A program made the position numbers and the translations under genes. The notes beneath the pieces are model-generated. The model did not search any database. It saw only the letters and a list, made by a program, of their open reading frames with translations, and had not been told where the DNA came from. 64,000 nucleotides of DNA from Lunularia cruciata (taxonomy: Eukaryota; Streptophyta; Marchantiopsida; Lunulariales; Lunulariaceae). Positions 1-13,369 of the stretch are shown here, piece by piece (the stretch's first letter is position 1; every line of letters starts with the position of its first letter). The stretch is from assembly GCA_948567375.1 (NCBI GenBank), contig OX419756.1, forward strand, positions 36,842,333 to 36,906,332, given 5' to 3'.

Positions 1-2640
1 GCAATTACAGTGAAGTTTTAGATAATCATCATTTGTAGTAAACATGAACCGCTCACTATAAATGAACGTACAGATTATGAATAAACCCTTGAGAGTTACT
101 ATCCGTAACGCGTTATTGCCTCGACAATACGGTCATGAAAATAGTATCGAACCCTTACGATAGCAATGAAGATTGTGCTGGACTATACCCTGCGTTGCGT
201 ATAGTCCAGCGTAACTCCACTCCACAGATAGACTCAACGGATTCCCAAGTTGATAAAAAAAGACTTAACTGACCCCCTTGACGTCTTGACGGGACGCTCC
301 AGCTCTACGTGGCAGTGCATTTTACAAATGAACAATTTAAACCACAAGAGTACTGGTTGCCACCACCACCTTCCCCGATGCCAACGTCTCACCGAGCCAC
401 ATTTGGACACGTGGCGCTTGGGAAGTCGGTTAAGTCTTTCTCTGGACATAACCAACTGTAACTCGGATTGACTCCGATCCGTTGGTGCTCCTTGTCGTAA
501 CACCAAGGATGTGTGCAGATCGTCTCGATGATTACCGGTCCCTACCTGTTGGCGGCCCCGATTTTACCGGACCAGAAAGTCAAACTCCCTTCTGCATTGT
601 GTTTCTGTCCAAAGCCGCTTCGGACAAGACCGGCTGGATCCTCCATACCCTGCCGTGGAAGATGTTGTCCACTGCTGTATCACCACTTCCAAACACGAAA
701 AGTCCAGATTTTGTAGGATTTCACAATGAGTAAATTTGCACGTGAACATGATATCTGACCACTCCCTGGCCCGAAGGCTGCAAGAGATTAATAGACATAA
801 ATAAGAATAGAAGGAAATAGGGTAAGCTACCCGTAACCATTTGAAGAAAAGGCGATAGTTGGCACTCCTGACGTTCTGTATATAAATTCGTCTGTTGTCT
901 CAATAATTATGTGCTTGCTTGAATTTGGGTGCAGCTTCGGATTGTGATTCCAGCGATCTTTGCTTGTGGCGGATAATTCGATCGACCTACAGCCCTTTTC
1001 CATCAACAAGCAAGTGTATAATGGACTTTACATGCGCTTTAATGGCTCGAAGCTTTGTTTAGAAAGAACTAGTGATGGATGTAACACAGCATGAGAGTCC
1101 ACACATGGTAAAGATATCTGTATATGCCTAATATACAAATGCCTGGGATGCTCATACAAAGTAAGCATCACAAGATTGGAGATATTATCTAAAACACTAG
1201 TCTATCGGAGGAATTTAAATGGGAAATTTACGGTTTTCTTATGAGACCCGGACCGCAGCTAGTAAGATTTCTGGTGGGGTGTGGTAGAAAAAAAGCCTTC
1301 ACAAGATTGAATAGTACGGAATACTTTTCTCTGTACCCGGGACTGAATTTACAGTTCGGCCACAGGCTTTGGAGGGTTTATTGATTCGTGAAAGAGTGCT
1401 ACCCTGCCATGCATCCTAAGAAAGTTAGAAGTAAAGCCAAAATTTGCCAAGTGTGAGAAGGAGAACTTAATCATACCCTAACAAAGATGGTTACAAATAT
1501 TTTACCTTTGCTGCCTTTTTCAATGCAATGAGCAATGGCTTTGTTGTTGATAGTTTTCTGGTCAATGCTTGACAATCAGTATGTTTACCCCTTACCGAGT
1601 TCTATAACATAATATATGTTGAGAATCCATGGTCTAGTCTACCTTTTCTCCTCTTCATTATTTTGTTTGGGAATCCGTTTACTTCACTGCCCAAGATTGC
1701 CCAAGATGTATGCATTGTGGTCCCTGTTGGTAACTCTTTATTGACGTGAGTTGGATCACTTCCTACATTTCATTCTGTTTCCAATGTAAGTACAGACATC
1801 TGAGAAAGATAAATAGAAAAATTATTATTTTAAGATACTCTTTATTTATTGTGGATTTAGAAGCTAAGAAGTAGTCTATTCAAGAAAGACCTAAAAATAA
1901 GAAAATGAGGTTTTAGGGTGTGGGATTGCTGCAGCCCCGTTGTAAGCAAGTCATAAATAAATATAGTACCCCAAAGGAAAGGGGGAAGGAACACAAGGCA
2001 CCATCAAGTGCAAAGAGAGCCAAGAGCACAAGGCCACCAAAGTCCCAAGGGGAAAAGAAAAAGGCACTCCGAAGTAGGGCCAAGAGGAACCAAAGAGGAA
2101 AAAGAAAGCAAAGTAAAAGCTCCAAAGAAACCAGAGAGAAGGAAGCCTACTCCTGAACTGTGTGGTAGAGATCCTCCAATGGTATATCCGGTAAGTGGGG
2201 AGGGAGGACCCTAGCCTTGTGGGGTAGCCTACAGGATTTGCCCCGTGGTGCAGACCCAAAGCCTGGGCGCATTGCAAAGTGATTGAAATGCGCTACTGGT
2301 AATAAGATGTGAGCACAGCTGGAGAGGCAGCAAAAATCTCAATCACTAGGGGGATAAAAGTATCCAAGGACAGTTGGGGTGCGTAATGGTACTCCTTGCT
2401 CCAAGAGGCAATGGTCACCATTGCTCCCATATGTAAGCCTGCCCATGCCAATGATTCATACGTAAAGGGTTTGCCACCACCACATCATGCAAGATGCACC
2501 AACCATCCGTGAAAGTAACAATATTTGCTTGCACCGGCCAAATAGGTGGCCTTGGTAGATCCAACCATTGTTCAATCTAAACATGGGCCATGTAGATCAT
2601 AAGAGCTGCACGATAGTATCACAAATGGCATCATGGCTTT
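1..2640. other. Unassigned flank, no gene recognised
   Basis: No protein family, RNA gene or clear transposon end was recognised here. The first 1.2 kb has balanced composition. 1920-2160 is purine-rich and gives a short lysine-rich reading frame that looks compositional. A perfect hairpin at 177-210 is listed separately. It could be host intergenic DNA or very old repeat. Confidence 0.4.
177..210. repeat. Perfect 12-bp inverted repeat with 10-nt loop
   Basis: GCTGGACTATAC at 177-188 is the exact reverse complement of 199-210, separated by 10 nt. No run of T follows and no gene is nearby, so its role is unknown. Confidence 0.7.
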
Positions 2641-2799
2641 AGTGGGTTCTCCACCAATAAAGTGCACAACACAAAAAAGTGTATCCCCAACATGTTGTAT
2701 AAGGAACAACATGCGATTGTGCTAGAAGGCCAATGAAATTTGCATGCGGTGTTGTCAGGAAAATGATTCACAAAGAGTTGGTGCCATTTGGTGAGCTCT

Positions 2800-5050
2800 A
2801 GAGTTTCCCTTTGTAATACTTAATATCGAGAGTTTCTTTGTGTTACACGACACTCAGAGCTCAACTTTGTGATCTACAGACACATGACTTGTTTATGGAA
2901 TTGGAATCTTGGGAATATCTATTTAGTGTCATTTGAGCAAGTAAATCTTGAGAGAATATTTTGTCTAGTGCCATTTGAGCAGATAAGTCTTATGTGAGCA
3001 TTTCAGTTATTTTTGTTGAGCAAAAGGATCTCAAGAGTTTATTTGAGGCACTTTGAGCAAAAGAACCCTTTTGGGAATTTCCCAAAAATGTTGGTTAGGA
3101 GTGTTTGATCTATGAAGGGAATTCTCGAAGAGGCTTTTGAGAAGGCTGGGCAGATAGTGGAAAAAGGGGAATTTTTCCCGGCAGGAGAGGAGACAAGTGT
3201 GATAGAGGTGTGATAGGTGGATGGGAAAATAGGAGGAGAATCTTCAAATGGAGAGAGTGCAATAGGGTTGAGAGAGAAGTTTTGGGAAGTGGCAAAGGGT
3301 ATTGAAGGGAAAATGTTTCCCAAGGAGTTGATTTTTGGACAGCAAAATTTTTGAGAAGATTAGTAGGACTGAGAGTGGATTTTTTGGGAAGTTGCAAAGG
3401 AATTTGAAGGGAAAATGTTTCCAGGGGTGGAGTTTAGATAGTGAGGAGTTTCGGAAGATAAGTAGGGCTGGTAGGAAGTTTTGTGAATTGATATAGGTTT
3501 GAGGAGAAGTGTTTATAGGAGAATAGTGAGGGTTTTGGGGAGAAACACATGAGGTGAGTGACACGATTTTAGGAGAAGAGAATGAAGTGACTTGCATTTT
3601 TTTGGGAAAGGATGTGTGGAGTTTTGGGAGGAAACAGAAAATGAGAGAGAGGAAGAAAAGAAAAATTTGGAGATTTTGTGCTAGATAGAGCACTAGACAA
3701 AGAAGACAGACAGAAGGGAAGGAAATTCAAATGGGAAAGAGTGGAGACTGCGGGTTGCAGAGAGATCTTTTGAGAGAAAAGGCTGATAAAAAGCGAGAGA
3801 GGGTTAGAACTGTAAGGGAAGAAAAATCTGGGGAAAGATGAGGTTTGGACTGATCAAGGAGATTGAAGGAGAGGGGAGTTTTTCAAGTGTTTGTTGGCCT
3901 GGTCTGTGACAAGATAGAGGAAGGAGAGAGAAATGCCTTGAGAGGCCTTTGGGCAGTGACATGACCAGGGAGAGAAATTTCAAAATTGAAGAGCTGATGG
4001 GTGTGGATGCAAGGAGAACTTTCAAGGGAAAAGTTGACATGTGACATGAATGACTGAGCAAATGCTGGCACAAGACTTTGAAAACGGAGAGTCAAAGATA
4101 GTTGTGCACTGAACTGCTGATAGAAGTTTTCTAAAAGGTGAGGTGCTTTGCAACAACAAAAAGAAAGCAAAGAGAGGAAGTATTTTGTGAATGGAGTCTG
4201 AAGGAAGAAGTGGATTGGTTCAAAGGAACAGGAGACAAGGGAATGTATCAAGGGTTTTCTGAGAAGTGGAAAATTGAGTAGCTGAGTGTGTGGAGACAAG
4301 TTTTTCACAAAAAATGTGGCTGAAGTTTTGGTAGTGACTGGAATAGTTACGAGGTTGAGAATTGATTTATGTGAAAAGGAGAGATGAGGACGTTTCATGA
4401 AAGGATCTTTGGTTGAGAACAGAAACCTTTGCAAGGAAGCATTGATGGGAGTGCTGCTGGGAGGTGAAGGAAGAGGTCCGGAGGGTGAGTTGTCTTTACC
4501 GTTATCGGACAGAGTGTGTATGAAAAGCGCTAGCTGAAATGATTTTTCTCATAATTTAGTGCAAACACTATATGAATTGGAGTTGGTTGGCTTGTCCAAA
4601 CTTGTGAACCTCACAGCTGAAATTTTTAATGAGTGACAAATCCTGAGACGATGGTGTGTTTGATCTGTGACTAGTGTCTAGGAAGCTCCATTTTAGGAGC
4701 TCTCATGAATGGTTCAATTTAGTAGTCTGGGTGCCGGGTTGAGCCCGAATAGAATTCTATTTGTTGTTTGTAAAATTCCCAGCCATTTCTAGGAACCGTT
4801 GGGTCCAAAACCATAGTTGAAACCGTGTGAGCTGGCCGGTTTTGTGAAGGTTGATGACAACACAAACCCTCAAGAAACCCAACCTCAGGAAACAAAGAAA
4901 ACCCTAAATTCTTACAAAGCTGATATTTCCAACACACCAGGAATAGAAAGAGAATGTCAGTCTACGAGAAACTCTAAATCAACTACAATAAAGACAAATT
5001 GAGCACAAGCAGCCAGGTGCCCGGTGCACTCTTGAAGCCAAACAAATTTA
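2800..5050 (+). mobile_element. Degenerate copy of the D-family long LTR, plus orientation
   Basis: This purine-rich stretch matches element D (20433-23826) in opposite orientation. The text around 2828 (gagagtttctttgtgttacac) corresponds to the D minus strand near 23600, and the segment ending near 5030 (gagcacaagcagcc, then gtgcactct) corresponds to the D minus strand near 20470. The interior (3000-4500) is GA-rich with little exact match left. Neither terminus nor a target-site duplication could be placed, so the limits are approximate. The long minus-strand frames here come from composition and do not resemble proteins. Confidence 0.55.
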
Positions 5051-5199
5051 CCAACAGCAGAAGACCCAACCTTATTCATAGTGTTATCATAAACTCCTTG
5101 GCAGTAAAATGGAAATTATCAATCAGAGGTGAAGCTTGGAGCCAAGCTTTAGATCCTTTCTTCTTGCAAGAGAGGATCCTAGCTTAGTCAGGTAGAGGC

Positions 5200-7100
5200 A
5201 TATCAATGAAGATGCTAGTAATTCTATGAGTGTGCATATGCTCATTGAGATTTTCTTTGAGCTCCATAACATCTAGGGAGACAAAATCAATAAACTCAAG
5301 GAGTGACGAGCATGCAGGTCCTCACAATAAGTCCCAAGCCAAGCAAAGATATACATAGAAGTCATAATTGCATGATTCCATTGTCATGAGAGTTCTTAAC
5401 AAGAACAAATGCCCGTGATGTAGAACCTATTTGTTAAGCAAGGGGCTACTAGAGCCCAAGCACCAATATATGCTATTGGTGATTTGACCTATTTGGTGAT
5501 GCTATGAGGCCGCATCTTCCCATGACTATGGGAAAGGCTAATTGTTGCCTACACCACTCATCTGATAGCTATGGGAGCATGCATAGCCCTAGTATGGCGG
5601 ATAGTAATATCAAACCTCCATAGATGTGGCAATAGTGCCGCTATAGGCAGAAAAGTTTGTGCTAAATATGAAGCCAGATAGAAGTAACAACAAGTAAGAA
5701 TGGAGTAAACCACTTGGGTATTACCTAACTTTGGGAGGAGGTGAGCATGGGTTGTAGCATGTAATAAGGTGTTTGATATGAACAAAGTACAAAAATCCTG
5801 ATGTTCCAAAGGAGAGCCCAAACTTTGCAAACCACCAAGGGGGAATTGGAATCCTAATGGGAAATAAAAGGAAATGAAGATTGTATGAGAGCTTTGGACC
5901 TTGCATTTACAAGTCTGGACTCGTAAACCGAATGTCTCTAAGCTAAGCACAAAAGTAGACACCACTCTTGTGACATCTTCCAAAGTGCTTGATATATGAG
6001 TGTCATCCAAGATGGATGGGAAACGACAAGAAAGAAGATCTATTACTACTTGTTGTAAAGCCATATAATGCATTATGGCAAAGAGAGGCTCCCCTAGGGG
6101 ATCCATCTATTGTGTGCTCTCTATTGATATCAATTGTGAGAACTCTCTGATATAGTGGCTATACAAGAGAGGTATCTTGATCCTATAGAAAGTACATACA
6201 AATGGAATCAAGGAGAGGATCTAATCGGTAGTTAAGCCAAGGGTGCAAAACAATGTTGGACAAGAGATGGTATTGAAGGCATCGGAGATATCAACTTAGA
6301 TTACCATCCAATCTGAATGGATGTCCAAGGATGCTTGAATGCCCACAATAACTGTCTTGCATCTCCATGGAGTAGCCACAACAAACTGATGGGGGGACAA
6401 GAAGGAAGAAAGAGACTACTGCAACTATAAACAAATAGTGCAAGAAACAAAATGAAAAAACACATCTCTAATGGTAATGGTGCATACACTTGAGATCTCC
6501 TTTGTAATAGCAAGGAGATGAGAAGCTCCAAACATACAAGCTGCTCTAATAGGTACATGACCAGATGCAATGCACTAACAGAAAGCAAAGAGAAGAAGAA
6601 AATGTAAATTTGGAGCATATGGAGAAAAGCAATCCCGTAGGTGCTCAAAACTAACCTTGATGGTCCACCTACTAAGAAGCATGGAAAGTGGAGTAGAGCA
6701 TGGTAAAGCAAGACTTTGTCAACTATAACTCCTCATCTGGCTGATAATTATGGAAGAATGAAGGAAGTTCCTCACTAGAAGGTGGATGTAAGGTTAGTAA
6801 GTCTAATAAGGTGTCAGAAGAGAAGAGTGGTGGCCGGGAGGGAGAGAGCACCTAAACTGCCCACCTTGATCTAAAGTCAAGGAGCAATAGAGGTGTTGAT
6901 GCTCTGGGAGTAAGGTATGGGGCTGTGGAGACTTTGCAATCTGCATGGCAGTGACCGCATCCCTAATGGTGCACTCCTCCTAAAAGGCTACCCAATCACC
7001 TCATTAGAAATTATGAATCCTAGAGGCCGTCTCTCTATGACTCAACATACAGCCATGGGATAGAAGAAGTAATGTCCCGGGGGGAAAGAGGGCCAATAAT
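5200..7100 (-). pseudogene. Non-LTR retrotransposon reverse transcriptase remnant
   Basis: Read on the minus strand in shifting frames, this region follows the order of the RT at 54.7-57.2 kb. It has a segment FGASHLLAITKE near 6500, the palm Asp motif VDISDAFNTIS near 6275, DPLGEPLFA at 6080-6106, the second palm motif LDDTHI with its Asp pair at 6002-6007, and FPLGFQFPLGG near 5850. The FxD and DD catalytic motifs are still readable, but stops and frameshifts separate the blocks. The ATG of the longest open part (5558-6106) is internal to the RT palm and is not a real start. Upstream sequence to about 7000 (IRDAVTAMQIAKSPQPHTL) probably belongs to the same ORF. The endonuclease part is missing at this locus. 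Confidence 0.75.
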
Positions 7101-8400
7101 ATCCAAGTAGAAACATTTTGCCCATGGTCATTAGCCAAAATAGCATGTAATAGGAAGGAGAGTGTAGAACCAATAAAATAATGTAAATGCATAGGGATCC
7201 TAGTATACATCCGTGGTCATGGAAAACTTGGTAAGAATGCTTGGATAGGGTCCAAAGAGTGTAACCAAGAGTATGAGTCAAGGAGAGCTTATAGAAGGAT
7301 GACCGGAGTATGGATAGGGTCTTGATAGGAGGTAGGAGGAACAATGGTGGCCTTTACTTGGATATTCAAACAACACAAGATGTTCGCATATGCAAGACCT
7401 ATCCCTACCCAAGGAAAATTGGGACAAGATTGTGCGGGATGTTGATTAGGTAGGATATAAGGATGTGCTGGAGGTTGGAGTGGAGGAGAATGATCCAAAA
7501 GGATGGAGGAGTGATAGAAGTAGGAGGAAGCTCCAAATTCTCTTGTAGGTGTTGTAGGGGTGGTAAGGGTGGGAGGGGGGTTTGAGGTAGATGTAGAGTG
7601 TGGAGTGTTTGTGACATAAGAAGGAGAGATATGGAGGACCTTTGGTGAGGCATCCTCCATGGGGGGTCTTCCTTGTGTAGGGTGGTCCTCTAGGATAAGA
7701 GAAGAGCATGACTTGGGAATCAAAGGAAATCTATCTAGATACACTCCTACAACCATGGGTGTATGCTAAAAAAGTTGGTGTAGGGATCTACCCCTGATCG
7801 TACATATGGAGTGTAGGTTGCTAAATGAGGAATGACACCTAAGGGAGTCCTTCTATGGCCCCGTGCCAAAGAACAAAATGAATTTATAAGGGAACTTAGT
7901 ACTGAAAGTTTATATATGAAGAAAATACCATAATAAAAAAGCAAGTCATAATAACCAAATATTATGGGTCCCAACCCAAGAGAGGAAGACAAGAAAGGAC
8001 AAAAATGAGAAGAGCACAACCAAAAAAAAAGAAGGAATGATAGAAATAGACATATAAGAGGTAGGAGAGAAGCCTATCTATGGTCCAAAGTGACCTCTAC
8101 ACTACCTCCAATATCAACTTTGTGTAGAGAAGATGTTGAGCTTGCTTGCAAATGCTTTATTTTGTGTGTTGGTATTTGAGACCACTACAAAAGTCAACTC
8201 GAGTAGACAATCAGACCATATGTTGTATTATGATGCTCTGATTTGATCTCTCATATGCTGGCTGAAACCTCTAAAGTGTTGTTGCTAAGTCTCATTTTCT
8301 CTGGCTAATATGGCCACACTTGTATCCATGTCAAGTGGTTACTTATGGTGCATGCACATATTGATAGGTTACCAATGGGTCACACTAAATTCTCACATTG
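7100..8400. other. Unassigned; proline/threonine-rich frame on minus strand
   Basis: A 155-codon minus-strand frame (7289-7756) is rich in Pro, Thr, Ser and His. It lies upstream of the RT remnant and could be the N-terminal region of that non-LTR ORF, but no domain is visible and the composition alone could give it. Confidence 0.2.
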
Positions 8401-8850
8401 TTGTACTTTTCTTTTCTCTCTCTGGGAACACGCAAGATGCCTAGCTATGGAGCTTACAGATCAGAGGTTGTATGTAAGTCTCTCACTACTAGTATAAGCA
8501 CGCATGGTACCCAACCATCAGAGCCTTGCACTCTTGTTTCTAGTATTCTTTCTACCAAGTAGGGTAGTAATAGGCAACCTAACATGTCATCATAACATGC
8601 ACTCTTTGTCTATTGGTCATCAATTCTAGCATTACCAAGGAGGAATGTAAACCCTCTTAGAAGGACAGAATCTATGCGTTATGCCCACATACCAATATTG
8701 CCATGCCAACTAGGCATACAAACAAGCATGCAAGAATAGAGAGGATCCAACCACAAGAATTCAACAACAACTCTCCATGCTTTTGGCAAAAATTAGCTTC
8801 ATAACCTCATGTCTTGTAATTAAGTTGATTTTAATCTATACTCCAAGTTT
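8400..8850 (-). mobile_element. Leader fragment related to element A
   Basis: 8560-8770 resembles the element A leader at 49630-49850: both have a cataacatgcactct/cacaacatgcactct block, then gaatagagagg or gaatagaggggg followed by tccaa and cacaagaa. The order and orientation match, so this is probably the 5-prime leader of another A-family copy on the minus strand. Its LTR would lie to the right, but it could not be recognised. Confidence 0.4.
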
Positions 8851-11800
8851 CTTCCAAGCTGTACTCCAACTTCCAAACCAATTTTTCCTCCACAAGGGAA
8901 AATTCTATGCCTTTTGAATAGGAAAACTATGTGTAACTCAGGTGAAAATAACTTCTTTTGTGTTAATCTGATTCCAATGATCTAAAACGTAATGAAAAGC
9001 CTATAACATAAGCTTTTCAATGGTATGAAGCAAGCCACAATCTAATCACTATAGCTCCCTTGAAAAGCTCTTAAAAATTTTAGTTTCCACTCTAATTTTG
9101 AAATCTCTAATTGAGGGTTTGCTCTTGGTTCTTGGCAACTTTCCCTAGATTTCTAGATTAGAGGTACACATAATCCTCACAAACACTCCAAAACCATAAA
9201 ATCCTTAATCATGGTTATAAAAATGTGAGAATTGACATTCAATCATAATTGAAGATTGAAATACTCTACCAAGCTTCCAATAGTATTTTTAGTAGAACTT
9301 GTTGTGTCAGCTCACACTCTCCATAGACCTCACGCTAACCAAATTTTTCACAATAGTTTTTTGTGACGTTTTTAATTGTCTACAAAGTTTGATAGCCTAA
9401 TCCAACTCCAATCTCTAGATATAGATCAATTCCTAAGTTGGGCTAACTTGTGAGCTCTACAGACCCATGTATGCTCAATCCAAGACCTTGAATTCTCTAT
9501 TAGAGGAATTTATATGAAACCTTTGCTTAGAGATGCAAGATCTATCACAAACAATGTTGGAAATTATAATAAGCTAATTTGAATCATAACTTGAGGAGTG
9601 ACCAAAACTCCAAACCTAATCATCATCTCATCTCAAACACCTTATTTTCCAAAGCTCCAACTTCAATCAACCAGATCTGATTGAGATTGATCCAAACTAT
9701 AATTTCTTGCACTCAGCACTATAATAACTTTGTCTAATCTCCAATCCCACTAAAAGATTATAAAATTGTGACATGAAGCTCTCCAAATTGTCCACTTTAT
9801 GCACTTGAGTATGAATTCTACCCCTTTGATTCAATTGATCACATTCCTTTGAGAATCTACTCAAATCACTTGTTTTCTATCTTCAAGCTATAGCCTATTA
9901 GCTACTCTCTTCAACCATAGTCTTCATTCCCTAAATGCCCTCCCTTAACTTCTTTGATCATCAAAAAAACTCCAAACTTCCTCTCTTAGGACCCAATCAC
10001 TTGCATTTTTATCATTTAGTTGGATCTCTTTTTGCCAAGTAGACCTCACAATTCCAACTTGAAGCCATTGAATTAGATTAAGTCCTTCTCCATTTATAAG
10101 AGCATATAGATTTTCAAGTCCTAGACCTACTCATAAGTAAGCATAGAAAGAACAAATGGATCCGGGCTTCCTATCTTTGACTTCATGAATGCAACCTTGA
10201 ATTGCACTACAATTTGACCCCGAAATCCATCACGGTGTAGAATTTAAAGCTTGATGAGAAAAGGATTCAGGAGTGGCAGATTGGGAGCATGGGACATCTT
10301 TTACTCAAGTGCTTCTTCCAATGTTCTAGTGCCCATGCTCCACTATAACTCTCACTCCCCACGTCCTCCTCCTGCTTGAGGCTCATAAAACTAAAAACAC
10401 ACATCTTCCATTAACTCTCCATCCTCTATATACATAAGAGCTCTCAAAGAGGACAAGACCATAATCCACATGGTGAGTTGTATATATGTCTATAGATTGC
10501 TCACATGTTAATATGGGATCTATCCTACAATCTACTCAAATAATATGGAGATAAACCATACTAACTCCTTTTTCACTAATTACGCAAACCACAACACAAC
10601 ATCATACTTGGTTCACTCCAAAAATTAGAGCACCTAATTTGAGTCCATATGTTCTTCCTACTACAAGCAAGTGTTCACTTGGAGAAAGATTATCTCTAGT
10701 TTCTCTCCCAACCAAGGAGTTCTCATACATGAGGCCCTAACATCTCCCATTGCCAATGAGTTCTCAAAGTCAAGTTGTGAAGATCTCTCACCATCCAAGA
10801 GCTTGCTCTCACTTCCTCAATTGCTACCTTCCTTGTTGGAACTACCTTAAATTAATCTCCCCACAGCAATGAACTGCTCTCAATCCATCAGAGCGCATAA
10901 AACCTCACTTTTCAAATGGAGGATTTTGTGGAAGGATTAAACCTTGATAACCATCAATGATCACTATAGTTCACTACTTTATGCAATAAGACTCTCATTT
11001 TACTACTTCCACAACAAGCTCATGTATAGTACCATAACCCTACTTGTGTGAATGAAAGTAGTAGCCATTGTCATCCCCTGCATATATGAGTTAGATGCAA
11101 TTGGTGCTCAAATGCATCTCCTACTTAAAAGACTATGCTCCTTAATCAAAGCTTACTAAGGTTGTAGGATACATCAGACAAAGAGAAGGTGATTTTAGGT
11201 CCTACTACAATATTCTCACAATGTACAACTTTACATTTCATGCTTGTGAGGTTGTGACCAGGCAGACCAATAGATCATAAACATGCCTTCTGCTCCATAG
11301 CTGCACAGACAACTCCAAAAGCTTCCATGCAAGGAAGGATGCAAAAATCACCTTTTGGGCACATAGTTTGTGATTTACTTGTGCCATTTACCCATTGAGG
11401 CACCCCACACCCTTATGGTTTAGGCAGTAGGGTGCAATAGCCATGTTGTAGCATAGCTAGCTTATCTATACTGATTTTGCAATTTGACCTACAGCCAATC
11501 AAGCTCTCTTATAAATGTTCACATATTTGCCAAAGGAAAAAATATATCATCAGAACTTTTATAAGGAGGTTACACTTGCTCAAAAACTCAACAATTGTAA
11601 CTTGAAATGCTATTGACATACATGTTCCAAATCTACTTGGTTACTTCTACCATGAGTAGTCAAAGAGACTGATGGATTCTCAACTTAGATCAGATTGCTC
11701 AATTCTCAACTTACACAATTTACAAATCAAATCTTCACAAAATTCTTTTTCATAGTTGAAACTTGGCAGTTGCATAAGCAATGTGCAGATCATATTTTAT

Positions 11801-12650
11801 TCAACCTATTGGTAAAGAAGGCTGGATTTTATACAATGGAGGAGGCTGTAGATGCATAGAAACTCTCATCTTTTGGGCTCAAAGACCCATAGTGTATTTT
11901 GGCAATAATATTTCTTACACTTGGATGGTGAGAGATACATTTATCTAGATCTTGTCTCTATGTCTTCAACCTATTTTTTAAGAAGGCCGGAGTTTCTACA
12001 ATGGAGGAGGCAGTAGATAGATAAGAACTCTCATCTTTTGGGCTCAAAAAGCCCATAATGTATACACAAGAATACACTTTGTTTGATCCTAGGATCACAA
12101 GATGCCTATTTCTCTAGATCTTACTTCTATGGAGCATATAACTTAAGCTCAAGAGTAAAATATAGACCATTTTTGCTAGTTCATGATCACTTTGGGCCCA
12201 TAAAAATAATAGAATCTCAAGATTTATGACTTCAAATCCAGAATATAAGTAGAACCAAAGGAAAGCATAGTATTAATGTTTGTATCTTGTTTAAATTGAA
12301 GAGACTTGTTCTCTTGTCCTTGTTTTGTCTTCATTTTCTCTACAAAATATGAGGAGATTTAAATTTGACAGATTTGAATTTAATTAGTGCCAACCATGCA
12401 TTATGACACATGTACTTCTCTATTTCCTTCACTCGTTGCTTGCATGTACCAATTTTGGACATGATGTACGTGAAGGTGATGATGCTAAAAATGAAGTTCA
12501 AATTGCATTCATTTTACAATCCTCCTATCCAATCTCTCATTTAGTATTTTGATATCCAAGGTGAGTTTATATACATTCACCAATCTTGAGTTGTTGTTTT
12601 TTGCTATAGTGAATTAGTATTTTCTTTCCAAACTTGCAAGAAGGGATCCT
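8850..12650. other. AT-rich non-coding stretch
   Basis: No coding block or transposon terminus was recognised. By position, part of it could be the LTR of the A-family copy whose leader lies at 8.4-8.85 kb. A direct repeat at 11809-12070 is listed separately. Confidence 0.35.
11809..12070. repeat. Pair of about 95-bp direct repeats
   Basis: 11810-11905 and 11970-12070 share the blocks acaatggaggaggc, gtagat and aactctcatcttttgggctc in the same order, with small differences between them. Confidence 0.7.
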
Positions 12651-12794
12651 TTGATATTGTTGATATTTTTATTTTCTTTGCAATTAGAAACAACATTTGA
12701 GCCAAGAGTAGCAGTCACAAAACAATTGTCTGAGATGAGATATAACACTCAACCCCACTTCAAACTCAAATGCTCTAGTTTAAACTCAAGCACT

Positions 12795-12985
12795 ACAATC
12801 TCATCACATTACACATTTCACATTTCAAATTTATGAGCATTTATTATCTCTAATTAAAACTTATAGAACTATATGTAAGCATCAATTTACACATTTAAAA
12901 TTTATGAGCATTCATTAGCTCTAATTAAAACTTACACTTTCATTAAAATTTATACAACTTTATGTAAGGATCAATTTACTATAAA
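12795..12985. repeat. Tandem AT-rich repeat, two units
   Basis: The unit runs from aatttatgagcatt through ctctaattaaaactta, then ta-aactatatgtaag or acaactttatgtaagg, to atcaattta. It occurs twice in direct orientation, with a short insertion in the second copy. Confidence 0.7.
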
Positions 12986-13162
12986 ATATAACAAGTCACT
13001 TTTTTCCTAATCCACTTGATTTCCTATGGGTTGTGGTCCAGGTAATGTAAAACTTCTGGCATACCCTACCACACCAACCATAAAATATTTACTGGTAGGA
13101 AAAGAGAGAAAGGCAATTGCAGAGAAAAAAGAAAAGGGATGATGGGAAAATTCCATCATGAC

Positions 13163-13369
13163 TTACAAGGGAGAGACAAATGAGGTTAAATGGAGATAAG
13201 CTTTGATTGTATAGATATGAGAAATCTGCCCTACTGCATCTAAGATATCAAAGCTATGGAAGTTGTAAGGTCTACAAACTACTTGAGCATCCAAAGAAGC
13301 ATCACCTAGTGTATTTGCTCCTCCTATGGATTGCACCAACCAATACTCTCTATAGAGAAATGGACACAT
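13163..13369 (-). pseudogene. 3-prime end fragment of the non-LTR family
   Basis: The 68-codon minus-strand frame contains TLGDASLDAQVVCRPYNFHS and DILDAVGQISHI. This nearly repeats the C-terminal tail of the plus-strand copy at 56980-57090 (TLGDASLDAPIVCRPYDLHS). It is an isolated tail without RT or endonuclease, as expected from a 5-prime-truncated insertion or from later deletion. Confidence 0.75.

Noticed and set aside
1920..2156. Lysine-rich small ORF
   Set aside because: Low-complexity purine-rich sequence, no homologous blocks, no supporting signals.
3039..4434. Long minus-strand frames of up to 183 codons
   Set aside because: They lie in a GA-rich LTR-like block; the Ser/Leu/Phe/Pro-rich translations reflect pyrimidine-rich composition and match no protein family. 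The same holds for the plus-strand frames at 21122-23516.
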